NCBI RefSeq assembly: GCF_018327705.1
Contig: NZ_BNEM01000001.1
Coordinates: forward strand, 186,001-250,000
Length of the DNA stretch: 64,000 bases
Origin: Catellatospora sp. TT07R-123
GTDB lineage: Bacteria; Actinomycetota; Actinomycetes; Mycobacteriales; Micromonosporaceae
Reading direction: 5' to 3'
Shown here: piece after piece, positions 51,432 through 60,630 of the stretch
Numbering within the stretch: position 1 is the first letter of the stretch
Layout: every line of letters begins with the position of its first letter
The notes under the pieces: generated by a model
The model's database searches: none
What the model saw: the letters and a program-made list of their open reading frames with translations, nothing else
What the model was told of the DNA's origin: nothing
Program-made: the position numbers and the translations under genes

Positions 51432-54311
51432 TCAGCTGACGACGATGCGGTCGATGTCGGGAGCCCAGCCGCTGGGGTTGGCGATGGTGATGGTGGTGCT
51501 GCCGGCACTCAGGGTGAGGGTCACGCTGGTGGAGCCGACGGTGTTCCAGTCGGCGGTGGGCGAGAAGTTGACCGTCTGGCCGTTCACCACAGCCGAGCGG
51601 GCGACCGCCGAGCTGTAGTAGATGGTGATGGTCTTGGCGCCACCGGATCCTGCGGCTATGCCGTTGAAGACGAGGGTGGCGCCGTTGCCGATGTAGCCGA
51701 CCTTCGACCCGCCCGAACACGCGGCGCACGAGGCGGTCACGGCCCCGCCGGTACGGGTGTTGCCGGAGGCTTCGGCCTCGTAGCTGACTGGCGAGCTGCC
51801 TGCGCTGGTCGTCACGATCAGCGAGCTCGATGCCGCAGAGTAGTTCCCGGCGGCGTCATATGCCTTGATCGTGTAGGTGTAGGCGGTTGACGCGGTCAGC
51901 CCGGTGTCGGTGAAGCCGGTGGTCGACGACGTTCCGACGGGGCTTCCCCCACGCAGGATCTGGTAGCCGGTCACCCCGACGTTGTCGGTGGAGGCGTTCC
52001 ACGTCAGTGAGACCGAGGTGGAGGTCTTGCTCGGCGAGGCCAGGCCGGACGGGATGCTGGGTGCCGAGGTGTCGCCGCCGCCAGCCCCAGGCAGGGTGAT
52101 GCGGTCGATGTCGGGAGCCCCGCCGGTGGGGTTGACGACGTTGATGGTGTTGCTGCCCGCACCGAGGTTGAGCACGACCGTGGTCGAACCGACGGTGTTC
52201 CAGCCGCCGGTCGACGCGAAGCTGACGGTCTGCCCGTTGATCACGGCGGTGCGCGCCTCGGCCGACAGGTAGTAGATCGTCACGGTCTGCATGCCGCCGG
52301 AGCCGGCGGCGACGTTGTTGAACGCCATCGTCGCTCCGTTGCCGAGCGAGCTGACCTTCGACCCGCCCGAGCACGCGCTGCATGACGCCACGACGGCGCC
52401 ATTGGACAGCGTGTTGGTCGATGCCTCGGCCTCGTAGGTGGTGGACGTGCCGCCGCCGGAGGTGGTGGACGCCGTGACCGTGTTGCTGGCCACGGACCGG
52501 TTGCCGGCCGCGTCCCGGGCCTTGACCGTGTAGCTGTAGCTGGTCGAGGCGGTGAGACCCGTGTCGGTGAAGGAGGTCGCCGTCGGGCTGCCGACCAGCG
52601 TCGACCCGCGGAACACCTCGTAGCCGGTCACCCCGACGTTGTCGGTGGACGCGGACCAGGACAGCGACACCGACGACGACGTCTGGCCAGTCGACGTCAG
52701 ACCGGCCGGAACCGACGGCGCGGTGGTGTCACCACCGCCGGAGGTGCCCACGGTCACCGCACCCATGCCGAGCCAGCCGTCCGCGTTCTGGGTGGCGTTG
52801 GCGAACCGCAGCTTCTTCGCGTCGGTGTCGACGGCTTCCAGCGGGTTCTTCACACGCAGCACCCACTGGTAGGCACCCTGGGGCACCGCGCCGAGGTTGA
52901 CACTGGTCTGGAAGTACTGCGGGTAGCCGAACGCGCGGTACGTGGGATCGGATCCCACGTTCCAGTCCGGGAACGCCCGGATGTTCAGCGGCTGGACGGT
53001 GCGCAGATCCCACGGGGTGTCCCAGGTCTGCACCACGGTGCCGGAGCTGTTCTTGAGCCCAAGGGTCATGGTCCAGGGGTAGTAGAACGGGGCGACGCCG
53101 GTGTTGCTGATCTGCACGCCGACGTTGGTCGTACCGGAGGCGGTGTTCTGGTAGTAGGCGTTGTTGACGGTCAGGTTGTAGCCCATGAGCTGCACCCCGG
53201 CCGTGACGTTCGCGTCGGTGGGCGAGTAGGCGGCGCTGCCCTCGTTGATCATCCAGGTGGCGTGGGTGAGCTCGATGCACGCCTTGAGGTTGTCGACGGT
53301 GCCGGAGCCGTTGGGCCAGGACTGGAACGCCGAGACCTGGATCTCGGGCCGGAGCTCGCCGCCGATCGAGCTGGTGATCCACTTGTTCTCGGTGCCGGTG
53401 GCGATGTTGCGCTGCAGCTGCGCGTAGGAGGCGCCGCCCAGCGAGGCGGGCAGGGTCACGCCCTGTAGCGGCGAGCCCTCGCGGAAGCAGAACGAGTCGT
53501 CGTGGTAGCCGATGTCGCGGGAGTTGGCCGCGCCGCCGGCCGCGTCCGGGTACCGGATCTCGACCTTCGTCTTGTTGAACGCGGTGTCGAACGCGGCCAC
53601 GATCTGGGCGCCGTTGGCGTCGGTGGGCATGTAGTTGGGCAGCCCGTCGGCGGTGTCGGTGTCGTAGGGCCAGGTGTGCCACTCACCCCACAGCCCGACC
53701 AGGCCGAGGTGGATGAACCCGATGCGCGGGTCGCCGTCGTAGCGGGCGCCGAACGCCGCGATGAAGTTCTTCAGCGCGTTGATCAGGAACGGGCTGTCGT
53801 AGTCGGGATGGACGACGTTCCAGGTGGCGTCGGCGCGGGTGGCGACGTTGCCGTTGAAGCAGGCCGGGATGGCGTTGGCCGGGTGGTTGCCGGTGCCGCC
53901 GGGGTAGGTCATGTAGATCCGGATGGCGGCCTGGTTGCCGTAGCCGGCGGTCTCGGCCAGCATGCTGTCCAAGATCGCCCAGTTGTAGCTGCCGCAGTTC
54001 GAGGCATTGGTCATGATCTCGGAAAGGCCGAAGTAGCCCCAGGTCAGCGAGTGCGGGAAGCCGTTGTTCTGGTCCCCGCCCGGGGAGTAGAACCGGGCCC
54101 AGCCCTTCAGCGGGTTGTCCACCGGGCCGGGCGCCGAGCTCAGCGCGTGGACCTGCAGGGCCGGATCGGGAGTGGCCGGTGCGGCAGGACGGGCGGGCGG
54201 ACCGGCCGGCGCCGCCTGGGCGCCGGTCGGAGCGGTCAGGACGAGGGCCGCACTGAGCACGGCGGCGCCCAGTGCGGCGAGCAGATTCCTGCTGCGGTTA
54301 CGTGAATTCAT
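51432..54311 (-). CDS. Secreted DUF4832 protein with FN3-CBM35-FN3-CBM35 tail
   Basis: The 959-residue protein has a signal peptide ending near residue 33 and a core domain (55-530) with WGEWHTWPYD (Glu210), GYHDDSFCF, SIGGELRPEIQ (Glu319) and FYYPW. The tail has FN3 (about 548-635), a CBM35/CBM6-type module (starting TYEAEAST), another FN3, and a second CBM of the same type (YEAEASGNTRTGG). CBM35 modules often bind uronic acid or alpha-galactose residues, which suits the alpha-galactosidase encoded downstream. ATG 54311 has GGAGAGCG upstream. It is the first gene of the minus-strand set and diverges from the ABC transporter. Confidence 0.88.
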   Translation of the reverse strand: MNSRNRSRNLLAALGAAVLSAALVLTAPTGAQAAPAGPPARPAAPATPDPALQVHALSSAPGPVDNPLKGWARFYSPGGDQNNGFPHSLTWGYFGLSEIMTNASNCGSYNWAILDSMLAETAGYGNQAAIRIYMTYPGGTGNHPANAIPACFNGNVATRADATWNVVHPDYDSPFLINALKNFIAAFGARYDGDPRIGFIHLGLVGLWGEWHTWPYDTDTADGLPNYMPTDANGAQIVAAFDTAFNKTKVEIRYPDAAGGAANSRDIGYHDDSFCFREGSPLQGVTLPASLGGASYAQLQRNIATGTENKWITSSIGGELRPEIQVSAFQSWPNGSGTVDNLKACIELTHATWMINEGSAAYSPTDANVTAGVQLMGYNLTVNNAYYQNTASGTTNVGVQISNTGVAPFYYPWTMTLGLKNSSGTVVQTWDTPWDLRTVQPLNIRAFPDWNVGSDPTYRAFGYPQYFQTSVNLGAVPQGAYQWVLRVKNPLEAVDTDAKKLRFANATQNADGWLGMGAVTVGTSGGGDTTAPSVPAGLTSTGQTSSSVSLSWSASTDNVGVTGYEVFRGSTLVGSPTATSFTDTGLTASTSYSYTVKARDAAGNRSVASNTVTASTTSGGGTSTTYEAEASTNTLSNGAVVASCSACSGGSKVSSLGNGATMAFNNVAAGSGGMQTVTIYYLSAEARTAVINGQTVSFASTGGWNTVGSTTVVLNLGAGSNTINVVNPTGGAPDIDRITLPGAGGGDTSAPSIPSGLASPSKTSTSVSLTWNASTDNVGVTGYQILRGGSPVGTSSTTGFTDTGLTASTAYTYTIKAYDAAGNYSAASSSLIVTTSAGSSPVSYEAEASGNTRTGGAVTASCAACSGGSKVGYIGNGATLVFNGIAAGSGGAKTITIYYSSAVARSAVVNGQTVNFSPTADWNTVGSTSVTLTLSAGSTTITIANPSGWAPDIDRIVVS

Positions 54312-54484
54312 GTCGCTCTCCGGTGCAAGAGTTCGGGCAGATCTCCTGGCGGTGCGGCGCTCGCGCAGCGGGCTGCGCGGCGTTCGTGCGGTGGTGCGAC
54401 GTTCATGTGCTGTTCAGGACGCGGGTACGGTGCATCGCGCCCCCACCCCGTCGGGCTCCGTTACCGAAGCAATACGAAGAGGTG

Positions 54485-54515
54485 TTGACAAAATTTCGAA
54501 GGTCTACATCATTAT
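54485..54515 (+). promoter_or_regulatory. Candidate promoter of the sugar ABC operon
   Basis: A TTGACA box (54485-54490) is followed at about 17-19 bp by ATCATT/CATTAT (54508-54515). The area is the AT-rich part of the divergent gap between the DUF4832 gene (minus) and the permease (plus), and it contains TTGACAAAATTT, similar to half of the GH12 operator candidate. Confidence 0.45.
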
Positions 54516-54569
54516 TCGAGAGCGGGGCGGCTGGCAAGAGCCGACCGAGAGATGGATCTGAGGACGTGG

Positions 54570-55451
54570 ATGAGCTCGACAAAACAGCGCGACGACCGGC
54601 GGGCGGCATGGTGGTTCCTGCTGCCGGTGCTGGTCGGATTCGCCGTCTTCTACGGCTACCCCGCCGCCCGGGGCATCTGGTACTCGCTCACCGACTACAC
54701 GATGCTCAACACGCCGACCTACGTCGGCACCGAGAACTACGCCAAGCTGTTCGCCGATGACCAGTTCTGGAACTCGCTGCTGGTCACCGCCTGGTACGTG
54801 GTGCTCAACATCGGGTCGCAGACGCTGCTGGCGCTGGGTATCGCGGCGCTGATGCACCGGCTGACCCGCTCGGTCGCCCTGCGGGCGATGCTGCTGCTGC
54901 CGTGGCTGGTCCCCAACGTGACCATCGGCCTGCTGTGGATGTGGCTGCTGGACACCAACCTCGGCTTCGTCAACCACCTGCTCGACACCATGGGCCTGGG
55001 CCGGATCGGCTTCTTCACCGACGAGACCTGGGCGATGCCGTCGGTCGCGGCCATCAACACCTGGGCCTACACCGGCTACACCGCGCTGCTGCTCTACGCC
55101 GGGATGCTGCAGATCCCGCAGTACCTGTACGAGGGTGCGGCCATCGACGGCGCGGGCGAGTGGCGCATGTTCCGCCGCATCACCCTGCCGCTGCTGCGCC
55201 CGGTGCTGGCCCTGGTGCTGGTGGTGTCCATGATCGGCTCGTTCCAGATCTTCGACACCATCGCCGTCACCACCAAGGGCGGCCCCGTCGCCGCCACCCG
55301 GGTCATCTACTACTTCATCTACCAGCAGGCATTCAAGTTCTTCCACATGGGTTACGCCGCCGCGGCGGGCATCTGCCTCGCGCTGATCCTCGGCGTGCTC
55401 ACCGCGATACAGATGCGCCTGCTGCGCGCGTCGCGCTCGGATCTGGCGTGA
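54570..55451 (+). CDS. Sugar ABC transporter permease (MalF-type)
   Basis: The 293-residue permease has six TM helices and the EAA-type loop (YEGAAIDGAGEWRMFRRITLPLLRPV) that docks on the ATPase. I choose ATG 54570 because GAGGACG lies 6 bases before it; ATG 54552, six codons upstream, lacks a ribosome site. Its stop overlaps a possible GTG of the next permease. Together with the MalG-type permease and binding protein it imports an oligosaccharide. No ATPase gene is present; a shared MsiK-like ATPase is usual in actinomycetes. Confidence 0.93.
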   Translation: MSSTKQRDDRRAAWWFLLPVLVGFAVFYGYPAARGIWYSLTDYTMLNTPTYVGTENYAKLFADDQFWNSLLVTAWYVVLNIGSQTLLALGIAALMHRLTRSVALRAMLLLPWLVPNVTIGLLWMWLLDTNLGFVNHLLDTMGLGRIGFFTDETWAMPSVAAINTWAYTGYTALLLYAGMLQIPQYLYEGAAIDGAGEWRMFRRITLPLLRPVLALVLVVSMIGSFQIFDTIAVTTKGGPVAATRVIYYFIYQQAFKFFHMGYAAAAGICLALILGVLTAIQMRLLRASRSDLA

Positions 55452-55465
55452 AGGGGTCGACCGAC

Positions 55466-56350
55466 ATGAAACGCAGGACTCTCAACCCCGGCCGGATCGT
55501 GGCCTGGGTGGCGATGGCACTGGTCGTCCTGGTGACCCTCTTCCCCTTCTGGTGGATGATCCGCACCGCACTCACCCCGGCCGCCGACATCTACAGCGAC
55601 AACTCCAGCCTGCTCCCCGCGCACCCGACTCTGATCAACTTCATCCGGGTGCTGGGCCTGACCAGCGAGGCCGAGGCCCGCGCCGCAGGCGGCTCGGGCG
55701 CCCACCTCGACTTCGCCGCCTACCTGTGGAACTCGGTGATCTACTGCGGGCTGATCGCCGCGCTACAGACCCTGTTCTGCGCGATGGCCGGCTACGCCTT
55801 CGCCCGGCTGCGCTTCCCCGGTCGCGACCTGGTCTTCGGCATCGTGATCGCGGCGCTGATGGTGCCGCCGATCTTCACGCTGCTGCCCAACTTCATCCTG
55901 GTCAAGGACCTCGGCCTGGTGAACACGATGGCCGGCATGGTCGCCCCCACCATCCTGATGACCCCGTTCGCGGTGTTCTTCCTGCGCCAGTTCTTCCTGT
56001 CGCTGCCGCGCGACGTGGAGGAGGCGGCCATCCTCGACGGCACCGGACCCTGGGGCATCTTCTGGCGCATCGCGCTGCCGATGAGCCGCGGCCCGCTGAT
56101 CACCATCGGGATGACCACCACCGTGTGGGCCTGGAAGGACTTCCTGTGGCCGCTGCTGGTGGGCCGGGACGACGACAACCGCCTGGTCACCGTCGCGCTC
56201 GGCGTGTTCCTCCAGCAGTCGCCCAACACCCAACCCGACTGGACCGGGCTGATGGCCGCCTCGACGCTGTCGGTCCTGCCCGTCCTGCTGCTGCTGGTCT
56301 TCATGGGCAAGCGGCTGGTCCAGTCCCTGAACTTCACCGGAAGCAAGTGA
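55466..56350 (+). CDS. Sugar ABC transporter permease (MalG-type)
   Basis: The 294-residue permease has the MalG signature: TM1 IVAWVAMALVVLVTLFPFWWM, and the loop EEAAILDGTGPWGIFWRIALPMSRG. ATG 55466 is preferred because AAGGGG is 9 bases upstream. GTG 55448, which overlaps the previous stop as GTGA, would add six residues and is a serious alternative. It forms the heterodimeric channel with the MalF-type protein, and the binding-protein gene follows after 32 bp. Confidence 0.92.
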   Translation: MKRRTLNPGRIVAWVAMALVVLVTLFPFWWMIRTALTPAADIYSDNSSLLPAHPTLINFIRVLGLTSEAEARAAGGSGAHLDFAAYLWNSVIYCGLIAALQTLFCAMAGYAFARLRFPGRDLVFGIVIAALMVPPIFTLLPNFILVKDLGLVNTMAGMVAPTILMTPFAVFFLRQFFLSLPRDVEEAAILDGTGPWGIFWRIALPMSRGPLITIGMTTTVWAWKDFLWPLLVGRDDDNRLVTVALGVFLQQSPNTQPDWTGLMAASTLSVLPVLLLLVFMGKRLVQSLNFTGSK

Positions 56351-56382
56351 AACACCACCACCCCCTGAGAAAGAAGGATCCG

Positions 56383-57726
56383 ATGAACCGCACCTCACGG
56401 GTCGCGGCAGCGCTGCTGTCGCTGACCGTCGCGGCCGGCCTGGCCGCGTGCAGCAAGGCCGAGGAGGAGAGCAGCGGCCCCGTCACCCTCAACTACTGGC
56501 TGTGGGACGACAACCAGAAGGCCTCCTACCAGCAGTGCGCCGACGCGTTCCACACCGCCAACCCGAACGTCACCGTCAAGATCAGCCAGGCGGCGTGGAA
56601 CGAGTACTGGCAGAACCTGACCACCCAGATCGCCTCGGGTGACGCCCCGGACGTGTGGACCAACCAGGGCTCGTACTACCCGCAGTTCGTCACCTCGGGG
56701 CAGATCCTGGACATCCAGCCGTACGTGACGGCCGACAAGGTCGACCTGTCGCAGTACCAGGGCGGTCTGGCCGACCTGTTCACCAAGGGCGACCAGCGCT
56801 TCGGCCTGCCGAAAGACTGGGACACCATGGCGCTGGTCTACAACGTCGACCAGCTCAAGGCGCAGGGCATCGACGCGGCCGCGCTGCAGGACCTGACCTG
56901 GAACCCCAAGGACGGCGGCACGTTCGAGCAGATCATCGCGAAGGCCACGGTCGACGCGAACGGCAAGAACGGCCTCGACCCGGCCTTCGACAAGAAGAAG
57001 GTCAAGGTCTTCGGCTTCCTGCCGGAGTGGGGCGACGGCTCGCAGGGCCAGAACGGCTGGGGCGACCTGGCCGCCAGCAACGGCTTCACCTACCTGGACA
57101 AGAACCCCTGGGGCACCCAGTACAAGTACGACGACCCCAAGCTCGCCGAGACCATCGACTGGTTCAAGTCGATCATCGCCAAGGGCTACAGCCCCGCGCT
57201 GGACAAGGCGTCCACGCTCAGCCGCGACTCCCTGCTCAACGCCGGCACCGGGTCGATCACCCTGGCGGGTTCCTGGATGATCAACAGCTACCTGGGTGAC
57301 GGTGCGAAGGTCAAGTTCGGGTTCGCGCCGCTGCCGGCCGGGCCGCAGGGCCGCAAGACCGCGATCAACGGCCTGTCCGACGCGATCTGGTCGGGCACCA
57401 AGCACAAGGACGAGGCCTGGCAGTGGGTCAAGTTCCTGGCGTCGGCCGACTGCCAGAACATCGTCGGCGGCAACGGCGTGGTCTTCCCGGCCATCAAGTC
57501 CGCCAGCGAGAAGGCCCTGGCCGCGCACACCGCCAAGGGCCGTGACGTGAAGGTCTTCGTCGACGAGGCCGCCGCCCCCGGTGGCACGTTCTTCGTCCCG
57601 ATCACCGACCACGGCAACGAGGTCAGCCAGATCGTGCAGGACGCCATCCAGTCCGCGGTCCTCGGCGCCGACTCCGCCACCGCGCTGAAGAAGGCCAACG
57701 AGCAGGTCAACGGCCTGTTCAAGTAA
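56383..57726 (+). CDS. Sugar-binding lipoprotein of the ABC importer
   Basis: The 447-residue protein has a lipoprotein signal peptide with lipidated Cys23 (GLAAC). It is a class B cluster solute-binding protein of the MalE type: LNYWLWDDNQKASYQQCADAFHTANP, then GDAPDVWTNQGSYYPQFV, and GFAPLPAGPQGRK with later hinge strands. It captures an oligosaccharide outside the membrane. ATG 56383 has AGAAGGATCCG upstream. A strong hairpin follows the stop and probably keeps its mRNA at higher level than the downstream alpha-galactosidase. Confidence 0.95.
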   Translation: MNRTSRVAAALLSLTVAAGLAACSKAEEESSGPVTLNYWLWDDNQKASYQQCADAFHTANPNVTVKISQAAWNEYWQNLTTQIASGDAPDVWTNQGSYYPQFVTSGQILDIQPYVTADKVDLSQYQGGLADLFTKGDQRFGLPKDWDTMALVYNVDQLKAQGIDAAALQDLTWNPKDGGTFEQIIAKATVDANGKNGLDPAFDKKKVKVFGFLPEWGDGSQGQNGWGDLAASNGFTYLDKNPWGTQYKYDDPKLAETIDWFKSIIAKGYSPALDKASTLSRDSLLNAGTGSITLAGSWMINSYLGDGAKVKFGFAPLPAGPQGRKTAINGLSDAIWSGTKHKDEAWQWVKFLASADCQNIVGGNGVVFPAIKSASEKALAAHTAKGRDVKVFVDEAAAPGGTFFVPITDHGNEVSQIVQDAIQSAVLGADSATALKKANEQVNGLFK

Positions 57727-57745
57727 CCCGACCGTCCATCGCACC

Positions 57746-57779
57746 GGTGCGGCGGGCCGGACAGCCGGCCCGCCGCACC
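57746..57779. terminator. 15-bp perfect hairpin (partial terminator or mRNA stabiliser)
   Basis: Arms 57746-57760 (GGTGCGGCGGGCCGG) and 57765-57779 are exact complements with a 4-base loop. It lies between the binding-protein gene and the alpha-galactosidase gene, the usual place for a processing or read-through hairpin in sugar ABC operons. Confidence 0.75.
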
Positions 57780-57817
57780 CCGTACCTCGTCGCACCGCAA
57801 CCCTGTCAAGGAGAACC

Positions 57818-59314
57818 ATGGCACTGCTCATCGAGCTCGCCGGCCACACCCTCGCCCTCGAACACGACGGACCCGGCAGCCCGCACGCAGCCGACGGGGG
57901 CCTGATTCTTCCACCGGGACGCGTCGCGCTCCTGCACGGACTCGGGGACGTGCCGTTCTACCGGCACGGGCAGAACTCGTGGAGCCCGTGCGGCTGGCGG
58001 CGGCTGTCCGAGCCGCCGCTGCGCATCGCCAATCCCGTCCGCCGCGTCACCGCCGACGACGACGCGTGGGACGACCCGGCGCGGCACCACTCCTCCGCCG
58101 TCGCCGCGCTGGAGGCCGGGGACGGCAACGTCCTGCTGCTGGGCGCGCTCGGCCTGGGCGTGCCGCGCCTGACGGCCGACCGCGACACCCTCGCCGGCTG
58201 GTACGAGCACGGCGCACAGCCCTGGTTCCTGGCCCTCGGGCCCGAGGACGAGGTGTTCGGCGCGTACAGCCGCGAGCTCGCGGCCCGGCTGGGCAGCAGC
58301 GACCGCCGCGCCGGCAACGTCTGGTGCTCCTGGTACGCCTACTACGAGACCATCACCGAGCAGCAGCTCTCCAAGGACGTCGCCGCGCTGCGGGGCCTGC
58401 CGTTCGACGTCGTGCAGATCGACGACGGCTGGGAGCGCCTGGTCGGGGACTGGGAGCCCAACGAGAAGTTCCCCTCCGGCATGAAGGCGCTGGCCGAGCG
58501 GATCACCGACACGGGTATGACGGCCGGGCTGTGGCTGGCCCCGTTCATCGCCCTGCCCGACTCCGAGCTGGCACGGCGGCAGCCGCAGCTGCTGCTGCGC
58601 GACAGCCGGGGCGAGAAGGTGATCGCGGGCCACAACTGGGGCACCGGCTACCACGCCCTGGACCTGTCCACCCCGGCCGCGCACGAGTACCTCGCCGAGC
58701 TCACCCACCGGGTGGTGCACGAGTGGGGGTTCAAGTACCTCAAGCTGGACTTCATCAACGCCGGTGCCGCGCCCGGAGCGCGCGCCGACGGCGGCGAGCG
58801 CGAGCAGTGCTACCGCGACGCGCTCGCGGTGATCCGCCGGGCCGCCGGGGACGACGTGTATCTGCTGGGCAGCGGCGGGATCCTGCTGCCGTCGCTGGGG
58901 ATCCTGGACGGGATGCGCAGCGGCCCCGACGTCGCGCCGATGTGGCAGAACTACGCCAGCGACGACCCGTCGGACGCGATGGCCCGCAACGCCGTGGTCA
59001 ACACGCTGCACCGGCTGTGGCAGCAGCCGCTGATCGAGGTGGACCCGGACGTCATCTACTTCCGCAGCCGGCTCAACCTGCTCACCGACCAGCAGCTGGC
59101 GTGGCTGCGGGACCTGGCCGACATCTGCCGGTTCCGGGCGGTGTCGGATCCGCCGGGCTGGCTGACCGGCGCCGAGCTCGACGCGATGACCGCCTACCTC
59201 ACCGCGCGTCCGGGCATCGAGCGGCTCGACCGCTACCGGTACGCCGTCGACGGCAGGGCGGTCGATTTCACGGCCGCGGTGACGCCCGGCGAGCAGTTGT
59301 ACCCGATCTCCTGA
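57818..59314 (+). CDS. GH36-like alpha-galactosidase
   Basis: The 498-residue protein has an N-terminal beta domain (1-160) followed by a GH-D clan barrel. The nucleophile Asp311 is in KYLKLDF, and the acid/base Asp371 in GMRSGPDVAP. VQIDDGWE (202-206) and SWYAYYE are the other typical clan motifs. It has no signal peptide, so it should act in the cytosol on oligosaccharides brought in by the ABC importer, removing alpha-galactosyl residues. ATG 57818 has AAGGAGAACC. The ROK regulator gene is downstream on the same strand. Confidence 0.92.
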   Translation: MALLIELAGHTLALEHDGPGSPHAADGGLILPPGRVALLHGLGDVPFYRHGQNSWSPCGWRRLSEPPLRIANPVRRVTADDDAWDDPARHHSSAVAALEAGDGNVLLLGALGLGVPRLTADRDTLAGWYEHGAQPWFLALGPEDEVFGAYSRELAARLGSSDRRAGNVWCSWYAYYETITEQQLSKDVAALRGLPFDVVQIDDGWERLVGDWEPNEKFPSGMKALAERITDTGMTAGLWLAPFIALPDSELARRQPQLLLRDSRGEKVIAGHNWGTGYHALDLSTPAAHEYLAELTHRVVHEWGFKYLKLDFINAGAAPGARADGGEREQCYRDALAVIRRAAGDDVYLLGSGGILLPSLGILDGMRSGPDVAPMWQNYASDDPSDAMARNAVVNTLHRLWQQPLIEVDPDVIYFRSRLNLLTDQQLAWLRDLADICRFRAVSDPPGWLTGAELDAMTAYLTARPGIERLDRYRYAVDGRAVDFTAAVTPGEQLYPIS

Positions 59315-59449
59315 ACGCCGATCGGGCCGGCCGGCGGCGCCGTCCGCCGACCGGTCGGCATCCGATCATCGACTTGCCATCCACCCAGCATTTTGTAAAG
59401 ATCGTAGCGTATTCATCATGTGCATCCACGCGCCTGCAAGGGGCATACC

Positions 59450-60619
59450 GTGACAGACCTGGCCACCACCGGAACGGATCTGCCGCGGCTGCGCGAACTC
59501 AACTCGCTGAGCATCGTGCGCGCCCTGCGCAACCAGCCGCCGTCCACGGTCACCGAACTCTCCCAGCGCACCGGCCTGTCCCGCCCAGCCGTCGACGTCA
59601 TCGCCCAGGGGCTGGTCGCCGACGGCTGGGCCGTGGTCCTGGAGCCCGGCGCCAACAGCGCCGTCGGCCGCCCGGCCCGCCGGTACCAGTTCCGGGCCAC
59701 CGCCGGGCACGTGCTGGGCATCGACGTGGGCGTACACAAGATCCTCGCGCTCCTGTGCGACCTGGACGGCAACATCGTGCACACCGTCCGCCACAGCGTC
59801 GCCGCCGAGGCCCCGCCCGCCGACCGGCTCGCCGAACTCGACAAGGTCATCAGCGAGTGCCTGACCACGGCCGGCAAGGCGCCCGCCGACATCTGGGCCG
59901 TCACCGTCGCGGTCACCGGTGCCGTCGACGCCTCCGGCCGCACCAGCTTCTTCAGCCCGCTGCCCGGCTGGAAGAGCGTCAACCTGACCGGCCACCTCAG
60001 CACCCGGTTCCCCTGCCCCATCGTCGTCGAGAACGACTGCAAGCTCGCCGCCGTCGCCGAGCAGTGGAAGGGCGCGGCCAGCGACGCCAACGACATCGTC
60101 TACCTCCTCGCCGGTATGCGTACCGGTGCCGGGCTCATCCTCGACGGCGTGCTGCGCCGCGGATTCGGCGGCGCCGCGGGCGAGATCGGCGCGCTCAAGC
60201 ACGTCCGCTGGCTCAACGCCCCCGAGCACCTGCAGAACTGCCCCGGCGTGCCCGACACCGTCAGCCCGGACGACGCCGCCGCCTGGGTCTTCAACGCCGC
60301 CCGCGAAGGCGACAAGGCCGCCCGCACCGCCGTCGGCCGCTATGTCAAGGACCTGGCCGTCGGCGCCGCCGCGCTCGTGCTCACCCTCGACCCGCAGGTC
60401 GTCGTCCTGGGCGGCGGCTTCTCCCGCTCGGCCGACCTGATCCTGGAGCCGCTGCGCCACGAGATGCAGCGGCTGTGCCTGCGCATGCCGGAGGTGCGCG
60501 CCTCCACCCTGGGCGCCGACTCCGTCGCGCTCGGAGCGTTGAAACTGTCCCTGAACGAGGTCGACGACCGGCTGTTCAGTGCCGGTCTCTCCGCTCCGGT
60601 CGCGCCCCGGCGCAACTGA
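59450..60619 (+). CDS. ROK-family transcriptional regulator
   Basis: The 389-residue protein's N-terminal winged helix (about 10-75, STVTELSQRTGLSRPAVDVI) is followed by the ROK sugar-kinase-like fold (GIDVGVHKI, VVENDCKLAAVAEQ, GAAGEIGALKH). The usual zinc-binding CxCGxxGC motif of active ROK kinases is not present; there is only LQNCPG, so it is likely a repressor that binds sugar. GTG 59450 has AAGGGG about 6 bases before it. It presumably controls the ABC/GH36 operon and perhaps the GH12 gene. Confidence 0.9.
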   Translation: MTDLATTGTDLPRLRELNSLSIVRALRNQPPSTVTELSQRTGLSRPAVDVIAQGLVADGWAVVLEPGANSAVGRPARRYQFRATAGHVLGIDVGVHKILALLCDLDGNIVHTVRHSVAAEAPPADRLAELDKVISECLTTAGKAPADIWAVTVAVTGAVDASGRTSFFSPLPGWKSVNLTGHLSTRFPCPIVVENDCKLAAVAEQWKGAASDANDIVYLLAGMRTGAGLILDGVLRRGFGGAAGEIGALKHVRWLNAPEHLQNCPGVPDTVSPDDAAAWVFNAAREGDKAARTAVGRYVKDLAVGAAALVLTLDPQVVVLGGGFSRSADLILEPLRHEMQRLCLRMPEVRASTLGADSVALGALKLSLNEVDDRLFSAGLSAPVAPRRN

Positions 60620-60630
60620 ACCCGCGTGGT

